From JAJEFO01 sp965209045 (GTDB taxonomy: Bacteria; Pseudomonadota; Alphaproteobacteria; Rhodobacterales; Rhodobacteraceae): DNA of 64,000 nucleotides. This document shows positions 26,575 through 35,894 of this stretch, in pieces. A program made the translations under genes and the position numbers. Positions within the stretch are counted from its first letter, which is position 1. Each line of letters begins with the position of its first letter. The stretch is taken from assembly GCA_965209045.1 (NCBI GenBank), contig CBDBPW010000002.1:1054001-1118000 (forward strand), read 5' to 3'. The notes beneath the pieces were generated by a model. It did not search any database. It was given only the letters and a program-made list of their open reading frames with translations, and was not told the DNA's origin.

Positions 26575-26603
26575 TTGACACCTCTGGTGCTGTCATCTAT
26601 GGT
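26575..26603 (+). promoter_or_regulatory. Sigma-70 promoter of toxin 26610
   Basis: TTGACA (26575-26580), a 17-base spacer, TATGGT (26598-26603), then six bases to ATG 26610. The geometry is identical to the promoter at 11282-11310 and again predicts a leaderless or nearly leaderless transcript. Confidence 0.65.
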
Positions 26604-26609
26604 TGACAC

Positions 26610-26906
26610 ATGGCCGAGCGACAGGAAACCGAGACGTTTCAGAAATGGCTTGATGGTCTGCGCAGCGATCAGGCATTGGCGCGGATCCTCGTTCAGGTGG
26701 AAAGGCTGGTGAATGCCGGACATGGCAACGTCAAGTATCTTGGCGACAGGCTTCACGAGCTGCGCATCGATCATGGCCCGGGCTACCGGGTCTACTTTGC
26801 CAGGGTCCCGGGCTACCTCCTGTTGTGTGGCGGGACGAAACGCACTCAGGAGCGCGACATCCGGCGCGCCCGCAGACTGCTGAAGGAGCTTCAAGATGGC
26901 CAATGA
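26610..26906 (+). CDS. HigB/RelE-type toxin
   Basis: A 98-aa Gp49-family toxin. Signatures are FQKWLDGLRSDQALARI, LHELRIDHGPGYRVYFARV and LLLCGGTKRTQERDIRRAR. It is related to the toxin at 11317, with the same gene order, start geometry and family. The stop overlaps the antitoxin start by 11 bases. Confidence 0.9.
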   Translation: MAERQETETFQKWLDGLRSDQALARILVQVERLVNAGHGNVKYLGDRLHELRIDHGPGYRVYFARVPGYLLLCGGTKRTQERDIRRARRLLKELQDGQ

Positions 26907-27216
26907 AACGACCGGAAGTGAGAGAGTACGCCCCTTTGATGCCGCGAACTATCTGAGCACGCCAAAGCGGCAGGCGGCCTATCTGGCCGCCGCGCTGGAG
27001 ACAGAGGACGAGGCATACATCAAGCAGGCTCTCCTTACGCTTGCCCGGGCACAGGGAATGAGCGTGACGGCGCGGGCTGCGAAGGTGTCGCGCCAAGGGC
27101 TCTACAAGAGTCTTTCGGCGACCAGCGACCCGAGGCTCTCCACTTTTCTCTCCGTCGTCCAGGCGTTGGGCTTCCAGCTTACGGTCCAGGACACGGGCGC
27201 GATCGGGAAGGCGTGA
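26896..27216 (+). CDS. HigA-type antitoxin
   Basis: A 106-aa antidote with FDAANYLSTPKRQAAYLAAA at the N-terminus, a helix-turn-helix (SVTARAAKVSRQGLYKSLSA) and LSTFLSVVQALGFQL. It overlaps the toxin, indicating coupled translation. Apparently intact module. Confidence 0.9.
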   Translation: MANETTGSERVRPFDAANYLSTPKRQAAYLAAALETEDEAYIKQALLTLARAQGMSVTARAAKVSRQGLYKSLSATSDPRLSTFLSVVQALGFQLTVQDTGAIGKA

Positions 27217-27349
27217 GCACACAAGGGGGATTATATGCCTGAGTGACCATTGGCCAGAAAGATGTTTCTGTTTCGTTCCGAAGCGGTCATGCTGCGTGGG
27301 CGGGCGCCGGAAACGCCCGGTCCCCGGAAGCTCACGCAGGAGCGAACAC

Positions 27350-28585
27350 GTGGCCCTGACACAGACGCACAGGCAGGTTGTCTACCGCCTCCTTCCCCAG
27401 ACGCGGAGCAACTGGCAGTGGCTTGAGACCACGCTCGAAGCCCAGCGGCAGCTCTACAACGCGGCACTTGAGGAACGGATCGACTTCTACCGCAAGACGG
27501 GGAAGTCACGGACCTGCTTCGACCAGTGCAAGGCGCTCACCGAGTGCCGGCGCGAACTGCCGGAAATGGCCGGCTGCTCCGTGGGCATCCAGCGCGGGAC
27601 GCTCAAGCGGCTCGATGAATCGTTCAAGGGCTTCTTCAACCGCCTGAAGAACGGCGGGAAGGCGGGCTTCCCGAAGTTCAGGGGACGCCGCTTCTTCGAC
27701 AGCATCGCCATCGTCGCCGGCGTCAAGGTGCGCGACGGAACGCTCCACATCCCCGGCTTCGGCCCCATGGCCATACGCCGCAAGGGCGGCAACCCGCATC
27801 CCGACGGCAGGCCCGTCTCCGCCGTGCTCAAGCGTGCCGGCGGCAAGTGGACCGCCGTCGTCTGCCTTGCGGTCGAGATCGAGGAGCCTGCCGACAACGG
27901 ACACGTGCTCGGCCTCGACAGGAACTGCGGACAGGTCGCCGACAGCGACGGGGAACTGCACGCCATGCCGGACATGTCCAGGCTCGAAGGCAGGGCGAAG
28001 CGGCTGCAGCGCAAGCTGTCGCGCCAGCAGAGACGGTCGAAGCGACGCGAGCGGACGAAGCGGATGCTCGCGAAGACAAGGCGCAGGATCGCGAACCGCC
28101 GCCGCAACTGGCATCACCATGTCAGCAAGAGGCTCGCCGGCAAGGGCGGCGCCGTCGCCGTCGAGACCCTGGACGTGAAGGCCATGACGAGATCCGCCAA
28201 GGGGACCGTCGAGGAACCGGGGACGAACGTGCCGCAGAAGGCGGGCCTGAACCGCGTCATCCTGAACACCGGATGGACCGCGCTGAAGCGGATGCTGGAC
28301 TGCAAGGTGGCGAACGTCATCACCGTTCCGGCGAGGAACACGTCAAGGACATGCCACGAGTGCGGGGCGGCGGAAGCCGCCAGCCGCTGGACTCGGGACG
28401 ACTTCATCTGCGTTGCCTGCGGGCACGCGGCACATGCCGGCATCAACGCGGCAAGGAACATCCGGTGCGTGGCGCGTGGCCGCGTCCTGGAGCACGAGGC
28501 GTCCGGGATTGGCGCGTCTGCACGGCGAGGGGCGTTCGGGCTGCCGACCTCACCGACCCGTGAAATCAGTGCGAGGGCGGCCTGA
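27350..28585 (+). CDS. tnpB: TnpB (IS200/IS605 family), RuvC-III Asp replaced
   Basis: A 411-aa TnpB, an RNA-guided nuclease of IS605-type elements; no tnpA is nearby. GTG 27350 is chosen because CAGGAG lies 8 bases upstream and MALTQTHRQVVYRLLP is a typical N-terminus. RuvC-I Asp is in VLGLDRNCGQVAD and RuvC-II Glu in VAVETLDVKAM. The zinc ribbon is CHECGAAEA and CVACG. RuvC-III normally reads D-x-N-A after CGH...; here it is AAHAGINAARN, so the catalytic Asp is Gly (GAC to GGC is one transition). The protein is predicted nuclease-dead. Confidence 0.88.
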   Translation: MALTQTHRQVVYRLLPQTRSNWQWLETTLEAQRQLYNAALEERIDFYRKTGKSRTCFDQCKALTECRRELPEMAGCSVGIQRGTLKRLDESFKGFFNRLKNGGKAGFPKFRGRRFFDSIAIVAGVKVRDGTLHIPGFGPMAIRRKGGNPHPDGRPVSAVLKRAGGKWTAVVCLAVEIEEPADNGHVLGLDRNCGQVADSDGELHAMPDMSRLEGRAKRLQRKLSRQQRRSKRRERTKRMLAKTRRRIANRRRNWHHHVSKRLAGKGGAVAVETLDVKAMTRSAKGTVEEPGTNVPQKAGLNRVILNTGWTALKRMLDCKVANVITVPARNTSRTCHECGAAEAASRWTRDDFICVACGHAAHAGINAARNIRCVARGRVLEHEASGIGASARRGAFGLPTSPTREISARAA

Positions 28586-28620
28586 TGGCACTATCGTATA
28601 TAATTCCCAATCATGCGCAG
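28440..28620 (+). ncRNA. Candidate omega RNA at tnpB 3' end
   Basis: In IS605-type elements the guide RNA (omegaRNA) overlaps the tnpB 3' end and ends at the element's right boundary. Here the last 100 bases of tnpB and about 30 bases beyond can form GC-rich hairpins. The boundary is near 28590-28600, where the truncated endonuclease gene begins. Limits are inferred from the family, not seen directly. Confidence 0.3.
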
Positions 28621-29227
28621 CGGCTGCCAGGACGTTGCGGATCAGCTGGTAGTCTTCGTACTTGCCTTCGACTGAGCGGAGCTGGCCAGGATCAAACACG
28701 TCGTTGAGGTCGCGATACGCCTCCACGTCCTTGGCGGATTTGCTCGTGAAGTTTGGCTCGGTGAGCTTCGCTTCGCAGACGATGTTGCCGACGCGCATGT
28801 CCAGCTCAGTCCTGTCAGGTTTGCCATTGCGTAGTGGTACGTTCCCGCCAACACCGAACTCCACCGGTCCGCGCGGATTCATGCGCAAACAGTCCCGGAG
28901 TATCCGTTCAGCCGCCTCCGGATAACAGAAACAGTTCATCAGCAACGCGTCCGAGCTGTTGCTTGAATCCAGTTCCTTCGCGTCCTTCCGCCGATCCTCC
29001 GGCAACGCCGAGCTTTGACTGTGCGGCTTCTTCAGCCGGTCAGCCCACGACCTGCTCGCGAGAATTGCAGCATAGCTCTCGTCGTTGAAGTTGCCGTGCC
29101 TCGATGTAGAGGGCTCGCCAGGGAACAAGATCGTCGGATCTTTCTTGCCGCAGCTCTTGTAATAGGTGAGGCGGTTGGCGATCGCGAAGTGCTCGGCTCT
29201 CACCGCCAGTTCTCTCCGGAGCCGCAA
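28590..29227 (-). pseudogene. PGN_0703-type putative restriction endonuclease, truncated
   Basis: The protein reads AEHFAIANRLTYYKS, LDSSNSSDALLMNCFCYP and a PD-(D/E)XK-like core, TELDMRVGNIVCEAKLTEPN (Asp then E-A-K). It then gives HDWELYTIVP and ends abruptly where the TnpB element starts; family members continue for a few tens of residues. The gene lies head-to-head with the type III RM operon. The extreme 5' end may be altered: ATG 29227 lacks a good ribosome-binding site, whereas an AAGGAGG about 30 bases upstream serves another frame. Confidence 0.75.
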
Positions 29228-29571
29228 ATTTCAGCTCGGCACCATCGTTCCTCCTTGATCGCCTCGGACACGTGGTCTGTAGCACGCCGTGTCGATTGCG
29301 ACACCGCGAATCCGTAGAAAGGGCACCTTGGGTGACGGCCCGATCTTCGTGAAATCGCGTTCAGGTGTTCAATCATGCGCGGGGCGCATTTTCATTTGGA
29401 ACCAGGCATGGGCATGGACGCCATCGACTGGATTTGACAGTCTCTTGCGCGAGACCTATGGGACGCGGGAACAGCCGAAGGGCGCGCACCGAAGTCGTGA
29501 ATCGCCAAAGCCAAGGAATGTTGCCCGGGTTGCGGGTCTGATGGGAAGAGGCCATTCCGGCGCAGCAGCGA
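29228..29571. other. Divergent promoter region
   Basis: About 340 bases between the minus-strand endonuclease and the plus-strand mod gene. No gene is visible. It must hold promoters for both directions; I see no convincing consensus boxes. Confidence 0.4.
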
Positions 29572-31488
29572 ATGGAAGTCTGGAAAGGAAGGATGCAGGA
29601 AAGAGCGACATTCGACAGGCTAACCTGGAATCCTTGCGGGGCGGAAATTGAGGATCTCACGGCGGAGAACATGACCAGGCTGAAGGACCTCTTTCCGGCG
29701 GCGTTCCGCGACGGAGAAATCGACCTTGCGGCACTGAAGCAGCTTCTGGGGGTGGATGACGAAGGCGACGCTGACGAGAGATACGGGCTTGTATGGCATG
29801 GCAAACGCAAGGCACGCCAGATTGCGCTGACTCCGTCGACCGGCACTCTTCTTCCTTGCCCGGACGACAGCGTCGGATGGGACAGGACGAGAAACCTCCT
29901 GATCGAGGGGGACAACCTGGAGGTCCTGAAGCTGCTCCTGAAGAGCTGCGCCGGGACGGTCAAGCTCATCTATATCGACCCGCCCTACAATACCGGCAAG
30001 GACTTCGTCTACGAAGACAATTTCCGGGACAGTGTCGGAAACTATCTTCAGGTCACCGGGCAGGGCGACCGCGAAGGAAAGAGGCTGACGTCGAACGCAG
30101 AGCAATCAGGCCGATTTCACACCAACTGGCTCAACATGATGTACCCGCGACTGAAACTTGCCAGATCGTTCCTGCGCGATGACGGCGCGATGTTCGTGTC
30201 GATCGACGACGGGGAAGTCGGCAACCTGCGTCACGTCTGCGACGAGATCTTTGGGGAAGAGAATTTCGTCGCCAACGTCGTCTGGCAAAAGAAGTACACG
30301 CGCGCCAACGACGCGCGTTGGTTTTCGGACAACCACGACCACATCCTGGTCTATGGCAGGAAAAAGGACGCTTTGCAGCTGAACGGGCTGCCGCGCAGCG
30401 AGGCGCAGCTGAAATCATACTCCAATCCCGACAATCATCCGAACGGACCTTGGAAGGCCACGCCGCTTCACGCGAAGAGCGGCAAGAACACGAATCCGTT
30501 CACGTTCAGCAACGGCGTGACATGGGCTCCTCCAAGCGGAACCTTCCGGCGTTTCAATGACGCATCCATGCGGCGGATGGACGAAATGGGCGAGATCTGG
30601 TTCGGCGCGGATGGATCCCAGGTTCCGCAGAGAAAGACGTTTCTCTCCCAGGCGAAGAAGGGCGTGACGCCTACAACCCTCTGGACATACCAGGAAGCAG
30701 GTCACAACCACGAAGCCAGCAACGATCTGAAGGCGCTTGATCTGGGTGGGCTGTTCGACAATCCGAAGCCCGTGCGGCTGGTCAGGAAGATGCTGGAACT
30801 GGCTACGGTTGCGGATGCCGAACATGTCGTCATGGACTTTTTCGCCGGGTCCGGGACGACCGCGCATGCGGTCATGGACGCAAACGAGGCTGACGGGGGC
30901 AACAGGCGCTTCATATGCGTCCAGTTGCCCGAGCCGATCGATCCGCCGCGGCGGATCGTCGGCGCGTCCTTCTCGGACATCGCTGACATTGCGGCCGTGC
31001 GCATCAGGCGCGCCGGCGAAGCTGCAGCGAAGTCCGGCGAACAGGAAGTGCTTGATCGGGGCTTTCGCCGCCTGAAGCTCGCATCGTCCAATTTCCGTGC
31101 CTGGACACCCGACGCTGACGGCCTTGAGAAGACGCTTCTTGACAACGTCGAGCACCTGGTGCCGGGCCGGACAGACCTCGACATTCTGACGGAACTTCTG
31201 CTGCGGCTTGGACTTGACCCGTGCGCGCCAGTCGAGAAACGGCGGATTGCCGGAAAGGAAGTCTATGGCGTTGAAGACGGACCACTCATCGCCTGTTTCG
31301 CCGAGAACGTGGCGAGGGACGTGGTCGAGGATCTCGGGACAGGCATCGTCGCATGGGCGGACGCCATGGGCCAGAACGGTTCCGTTCGCGTGGTGATGAA
31401 TGATTCCGGTTTCCAGGACGACGTCTCCAAGACGAACCTGGCCTCGATTCTCGACCAGGGCGGCATCACGGAATTGCGCGCCCTTTAG
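29572..31488 (+). CDS. mod: Type III restriction system methyltransferase (Mod)
   Basis: A 638-aa N6-adenine DNA methyltransferase. The catalytic motif is IDPPYNTGKDFVYEDNF at about residues 140-156, preceded by LLIEGDNLEVLKLLL. The SAM-binding motif VMDFFAGSGTTAHAVMDA comes later (about 420), the beta-class order typical of Mod. The middle section is the target-recognition region. ATG 29593 (MQERATFDRL) is an alternative start. It heads an operon with 31498 (nuclease-like) and res. Confidence 0.93.
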   Translation: MEVWKGRMQERATFDRLTWNPCGAEIEDLTAENMTRLKDLFPAAFRDGEIDLAALKQLLGVDDEGDADERYGLVWHGKRKARQIALTPSTGTLLPCPDDSVGWDRTRNLLIEGDNLEVLKLLLKSCAGTVKLIYIDPPYNTGKDFVYEDNFRDSVGNYLQVTGQGDREGKRLTSNAEQSGRFHTNWLNMMYPRLKLARSFLRDDGAMFVSIDDGEVGNLRHVCDEIFGEENFVANVVWQKKYTRANDARWFSDNHDHILVYGRKKDALQLNGLPRSEAQLKSYSNPDNHPNGPWKATPLHAKSGKNTNPFTFSNGVTWAPPSGTFRRFNDASMRRMDEMGEIWFGADGSQVPQRKTFLSQAKKGVTPTTLWTYQEAGHNHEASNDLKALDLGGLFDNPKPVRLVRKMLELATVADAEHVVMDFFAGSGTTAHAVMDANEADGGNRRFICVQLPEPIDPPRRIVGASFSDIADIAAVRIRRAGEAAAKSGEQEVLDRGFRRLKLASSNFRAWTPDADGLEKTLLDNVEHLVPGRTDLDILTELLLRLGLDPCAPVEKRRIAGKEVYGVEDGPLIACFAENVARDVVEDLGTGIVAWADAMGQNGSVRVVMNDSGFQDDVSKTNLASILDQGGITELRAL

Positions 31489-31497
31489 GACAGCGCC

Positions 31498-32421
31498 ATG
31501 ATCGTCTCTCCCTTGCGGCAGGCACTTTGCACCGACCGGAGCCAGGTCACGAAAGGCCCCGATCCCGGGCGCTGGTGGAGCACTGGGACGCTGCCGTCCG
31601 GGTGGGCGGTACACGGCTTTCACTTCTTCGTCGACTGGCGGCTGTCGCCGCCAGCCGTTGGCGACACGTTTCTCCTAACGCGCCTGGTCGATTTCGAGCG
31701 CGGCGAAGATCCGCATTCCGTCACCGACAGCAACGTCCTCGGGGCGTTCAAGGCCGTCGGCCTGCGTGCAGAATTCGAGGCCTTGCGAGCGGTTTGCGCG
31801 CGATACCACAAGACGCTGGTGGCAGTCCTGCTTCCCGAACGCGAGCCAGCAGCGCTAGACGATGAGACCCCGTTCTGGGTCGTTTCGATCGGCAACGATG
31901 GAGAATTGACGATAGCGAGGTCCATGCTGCGGGACCTCAAGAAGGCGATTCGCACACACTCAGGCGGTCCGGTCCGCGTTGGCGGCAAGGGCTTGATCTA
32001 CGGCACGAGCGCGGTGGAGTGCCTGTTGTCGCTGACCGACGCCGCGTATCCCGGAGACGCGGACGCAGTTGTTGTCGATGCGGACGGCCATGTCCGCTAC
32101 GTCATCGAGTTCAAGAAGCACACCTTGACCGATCCACTCGGCAAGCATCTGGCCAACCAATACTACCCCGCGCCTGACGGACGGAAGTACCAGCGTCTTC
32201 ACGCACTGGCGTCGGAGTTCCGGAGTTCAGGTCACGGTGCGGTTTCGCTGGTCATGTTCTACTACTCGACGAAGCGTCCGTTGATCCGGCTCCAGCTGGT
32301 TGGAGCACTTGGTCCCGAGAGCCTGGAGATCAAGCGGGATTCGGGGGATGTCCGCATCGATGGCATGAAGGACGCGGAGGTGGGAGGCAAGATCATGGCG
32401 TGGATGGGAATCCGGAAATGA
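31498..32421 (+). CDS. PD-(D/E)XK-like protein inside type III RM operon
   Basis: A 307-aa protein of no recognised family between mod (10-bp gap) and res (ATGA overlap). Residues 180-210 read AAYPGDADAVVVDADGHV followed by RYVIEFKKHTL. An Asp on a strand, a second acidic strand and E-F-K-K is the spacing of a PD-(D/E)XK nuclease core. The N-terminal half has WAVHGFHFFVDWRLSPP and is otherwise featureless. Classical type III systems have only mod and res. It could be an extra nuclease, a regulator or a defence add-on. Confidence 0.75.
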   Translation: MIVSPLRQALCTDRSQVTKGPDPGRWWSTGTLPSGWAVHGFHFFVDWRLSPPAVGDTFLLTRLVDFERGEDPHSVTDSNVLGAFKAVGLRAEFEALRAVCARYHKTLVAVLLPEREPAALDDETPFWVVSIGNDGELTIARSMLRDLKKAIRTHSGGPVRVGGKGLIYGTSAVECLLSLTDAAYPGDADAVVVDADGHVRYVIEFKKHTLTDPLGKHLANQYYPAPDGRKYQRLHALASEFRSSGHGAVSLVMFYYSTKRPLIRLQLVGALGPESLEIKRDSGDVRIDGMKDAEVGGKIMAWMGIRK

Positions 32422-35417
32422 AGCTGCACTTCGAGCCCGACCTGGAGTACCAGCAAGCCGCAATCGACGCGGTGTGCGGCATTTTCCGGGGCCAGGAGAT
32501 CAACCGGACCGAATTCTCTGTCGCGCCGATGGCGGGTGACGGAAGCGACCCCGACTTGCCGGGCTGGTCCGGCCTGGAGCAGGCCATGTCGGGAACTGGC
32601 AACCGGCTGTCCCTGGACGATGACAGGATTCTCCAGAACTTGCGCAGCGTCCAGGTTGGCAACGGGCTGCCACCTTCGGAGAACCTGCAGTCCGGCGACT
32701 TCACCGTAGAGATGGAAACTGGAACGGGAAAGACCTACGTCTATCTCCGGACCGTCTTCGAACTGAACCGGCGATTCGGATTCACCAAGTTCGTGGTCGT
32801 CGTGCCTTCGGTTGCGATCAAGGAGGGCGTGTACAAGACGCTGCGCATCACCGAGGCCCATTTCCGGAGCCTCTACTCCGGTCAGCCGTTCGAGTACTTC
32901 CTTTACGATTCAGGCAGGCTCGGAGAGGTCCGCAATTTCGCGACGAGTCCCAACATAGTCGTCATGGTCGCGACCGTGGGCGCGATCAACAAGAGGGACG
33001 TAAACAATCTCTACAAGCCCAGCGAAAAGACCGGTGGCGACGCCCCGATCGACCTGATACGCGCGACCCGGCCGATACTGATCGTGGACGAGCCCCAGAG
33101 CGTGGACGGGGGATTGCGCGGCAGGGGACGCGAGGCGCTGAGCGCAATGAACCCGCTGTGCGTCTTGCGGTATTCAGCGGTGCATGCCGATCGACATCAC
33201 ATGGTCTATCGTCTCGATGCCGTCGATGCCTACGAACAGGAACTGGTAAAGCAGATCGAGGTAGCCTCCCTGGAGGTCGAGGGCGGGCACAACCGTGCCT
33301 TTCTCCGCTTCCTGTCCACCTCCCGGACCCGAGGCTCCGTGACCGCACGGGTGGAGATCGACGTCCAGGAAGGTCGACGAGTGCGTCGCAAGACCGTCAC
33401 GGTGCAGGGGGAAGACGATCTCGAGAAGCTGACGGGCAGAAAGGTCTATCGGGATTGCCGGATCGGCGAGATCCGAGCAGGCGGCGAGCCCCTTCTGGAA
33501 GTCAGGACCGAAGCCTCGGAAGAGTTGCTCAAGATCGGCGAGGCCGTTGGCGACGTCGACCAGGATGTCGTGAAACGGCTGATGATCCGCAGGACGCTTC
33601 ACGAGCATCTCCTGAAGGAGAAACGCCTGACTGCTGCGGGCGTCAAGGTCCTCAGCCTGTTTTTTGTCGACAGGGTCGAGCACTATCGCTCCTATGACGA
33701 GGGCGGGAACTCCGTGAAGGGCAAGTACGCGGTCATTTTCGAGGAGGAGTATCGCCGCGCCTCCCGGCTTCCCGAATTTGCCGAGCAGTTTGCGGGCATT
33801 GATGCAGCTTCGGATGCCGCAACGGTTCACGACGGCTACTTTTCCATCGACAGGAACCGGAGATGGACGGACACGGCAGAGAACAACCAGGCCAATCGCG
33901 ACAGCGCCGAGCGCGCCTACAATCTCATCATGAAGGACAAGGAGAGGCTCCTGGCGTTCGGCACCAGGCTCCGGTTCATCTTCTCGCATTCCGCGCTTAA
34001 GGAGGGATGGGACAATCCAAACGTCTTCCAGATCTGCCCGTTGCGCGAGATAGGCGCCGAGCGCGAGCGTCGGCAGACGATCGGACGGGGCCTCAGGCTC
34101 TGCGTGAACCAGCGGGGCGAGCGCCTGCGTGGTCATGACCTGAACACGCTCACCGTGATCGCTACGGAGCGATACGAGGATTTCGCCGAGAACCTGCAAA
34201 AGGAGATCGCCAACGATACGGGAATCCGGTTTGGCGTTGTCGCTTCGCACCAGTTCGCCGCGATCCCGGTCGCGCGGAATGACGGCACGATGACGATGCT
34301 CGGCGTCGAGGCGTCAGCGGATATCGTCCGCTACCTGCGGAACGAGGGATTCATCGATGCCGAGGGCAGGATCCTGGATGTCCTGCGCAAGGCGCTCAAG
34401 GAGGACCGGTTCGCGCTGCCGGATGCCCATGTCGGGCAATTGCCCCAGGTCAGGGCGGTTCTCCGGAAGATCGCGGGGCGACTCGAGATCCGCAACGCTG
34501 ACGACCGGAAGACCGTGAAACCCCGCCGGGCCGTTCTCCACAGCGCAGAGTTCCGCGCGCTCTGGGAACGGATCAAGCACAAGACCACGTACCGGGTCCG
34601 CTTCGACAATGAGAGGCTGATTGCCGAGTGTGCCGAGGCGATCCGTGAAGGTCCGGCGGTTCCGAGAGCCCGTGTAAAGGTTCGCAAGGCCGACCTCGCG
34701 ATCGGCCAGGGAGGCGTGCTGACGCAGGAGACGGCCACCTCGGCGCCGATCGCCGTGGACGAGGGGGACATTGTCCTGCCCGACCTGCTGACCGAACTTC
34801 AGGACCGCACGCAGCTCACGCGCCGCAGTCTCGTGCGCATTCTGCTCGAATGCGCGCGGCTTGACGATTTCAGGAGGAATCCCCAAGCCTTCATCGAGTC
34901 TGCGGCGGAGCTCGTCAACCGGGCGAAGAAACGCGTGCTTGTCGACGGGATCAGGTACCGGCGTCTGGGAGACGGGGAATTCTATGCCCAAGAGTTGTTC
35001 GAACAGGAAGAGCTGACCGGGTATCTGGAGAACATGCTCATGAACACGCAGAAATCGGCGTTCGAGCATGTCATCCACGACTCGGCTGGCGTTGAACGCA
35101 GGTTCGCGGAAGCTCTGGAAAGGGACGAGTCGGTCAAGGTCTATGCGAAGCTGCCCGCCTGGTTCAGGGTTCCGACCCCGCTCGGCTCGTACAACCCGGA
35201 CTGGGCGGTTCTCGTCGAAACCGGCAACCGCAGGCGACTCTATCTCGTGGTTGAGACGAAGGGCAGCCTGTTCGCCGACGATCTGCGCAACCAGGAGGCC
35301 GCCAAGATCGCCTGCGGCAGGGCGCACTTTGCGGCCTTGGCAAGGACGGCGGGCGAGCCGCGCTTCGTGACAGCGACAAACCTTGACGATGCATTCAACC
35401 AGGCGGAGGGTGCCTGA
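32418..35417 (+). CDS. res: Type III restriction subunit (Res), helicase-nuclease
   Basis: A 999-aa DEAD/DEAH-like translocase with C-terminal nuclease. Walker A is METGTGKTYVYLRT (about residue 100), Walker B ILIVDEPQSVDG (about 220). Motif III normally SAT-H reads RYSAVHADRHHMVYRL. Motif VI is in RRQTIGRGLRLCVNQ. The C-terminal PD-(D/E)XK core is NPDWAVLVETGN then LYLVVETKGSLFADDLR. The ATG overlaps the preceding stop. Length and order match ResIII proteins. It acts with Mod at two head-to-head recognition sites. Confidence 0.93.
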   Translation: MKLHFEPDLEYQQAAIDAVCGIFRGQEINRTEFSVAPMAGDGSDPDLPGWSGLEQAMSGTGNRLSLDDDRILQNLRSVQVGNGLPPSENLQSGDFTVEMETGTGKTYVYLRTVFELNRRFGFTKFVVVVPSVAIKEGVYKTLRITEAHFRSLYSGQPFEYFLYDSGRLGEVRNFATSPNIVVMVATVGAINKRDVNNLYKPSEKTGGDAPIDLIRATRPILIVDEPQSVDGGLRGRGREALSAMNPLCVLRYSAVHADRHHMVYRLDAVDAYEQELVKQIEVASLEVEGGHNRAFLRFLSTSRTRGSVTARVEIDVQEGRRVRRKTVTVQGEDDLEKLTGRKVYRDCRIGEIRAGGEPLLEVRTEASEELLKIGEAVGDVDQDVVKRLMIRRTLHEHLLKEKRLTAAGVKVLSLFFVDRVEHYRSYDEGGNSVKGKYAVIFEEEYRRASRLPEFAEQFAGIDAASDAATVHDGYFSIDRNRRWTDTAENNQANRDSAERAYNLIMKDKERLLAFGTRLRFIFSHSALKEGWDNPNVFQICPLREIGAERERRQTIGRGLRLCVNQRGERLRGHDLNTLTVIATERYEDFAENLQKEIANDTGIRFGVVASHQFAAIPVARNDGTMTMLGVEASADIVRYLRNEGFIDAEGRILDVLRKALKEDRFALPDAHVGQLPQVRAVLRKIAGRLEIRNADDRKTVKPRRAVLHSAEFRALWERIKHKTTYRVRFDNERLIAECAEAIREGPAVPRARVKVRKADLAIGQGGVLTQETATSAPIAVDEGDIVLPDLLTELQDRTQLTRRSLVRILLECARLDDFRRNPQAFIESAAELVNRAKKRVLVDGIRYRRLGDGEFYAQELFEQEELTGYLENMLMNTQKSAFEHVIHDSAGVERRFAEALERDESVKVYAKLPAWFRVPTPLGSYNPDWAVLVETGNRRRLYLVVETKGSLFADDLRNQEAAKIACGRAHFAALARTAGEPRFVTATNLDDAFNQAEGA

Positions 35418-35586
35418 CGTGCCGACTGAACCGGGCAAGGCCTGATCTCCAGGTTGGCATTATCGACAGGAATGCGCCCGGCGTGGTCAGACGGCTCGCC
35501 GGTTGTCAGGGACACGGACCGGCGTTGCAGGGCCTGGCGTTCGGCTTTGATCGTCAAGGTTAACCCGGCAGGGCAAGGCAGCAGGC
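35418..35586. other. Short intergenic stretch
   Basis: Between res and a minus-strand hypothetical gene. Nothing supported. Confidence 0.3.
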
Positions 35587-35853
35587 TCAATTGCACCAGC
35601 CATATTGCCGCGCGCGTGTCCGGCCGAGCGTGCCAGACTTGATCGCGCGCCTTCGCAATGCGGCGAACTCCGCACTGTCGAGCTCCAGGAAGCGAAGCCT
35701 GATCGCCTGACTGTTTGGGATGCGCTGGAACACGGCGACGTAGGGTGAGCGGCCAAGAGTTCCGTCAGGTCTGAGGGATCGCAAGCCAGCCATGACCTCG
35801 GGAACGTAGTTGTTCATTTGCAGGCGCCACATGTGACTGGCCTGATACTTCAT
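35587..35853 (-). CDS. Hypothetical small protein
   Basis: An 88-aa frame with ATG 35853 or 35817 (MNNYVPEVMAGLRSLRP). FQRIPNSQAIRLRFLELD and SAEFAALRRRAIKSGTLG follow. Ends basic. No family recognised. It may be a remnant of a mobile-element gene. Confidence 0.4.
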   Translation of the reverse strand: MKYQASHMWRLQMNNYVPEVMAGLRSLRPDGTLGRSPYVAVFQRIPNSQAIRLRFLELDSAEFAALRRRAIKSGTLGRTRARQYGWCN

Positions 35854-35894
35854 ACGCAGATCGACATTGGAATGATCTGAGGTGCGAAACGTGA

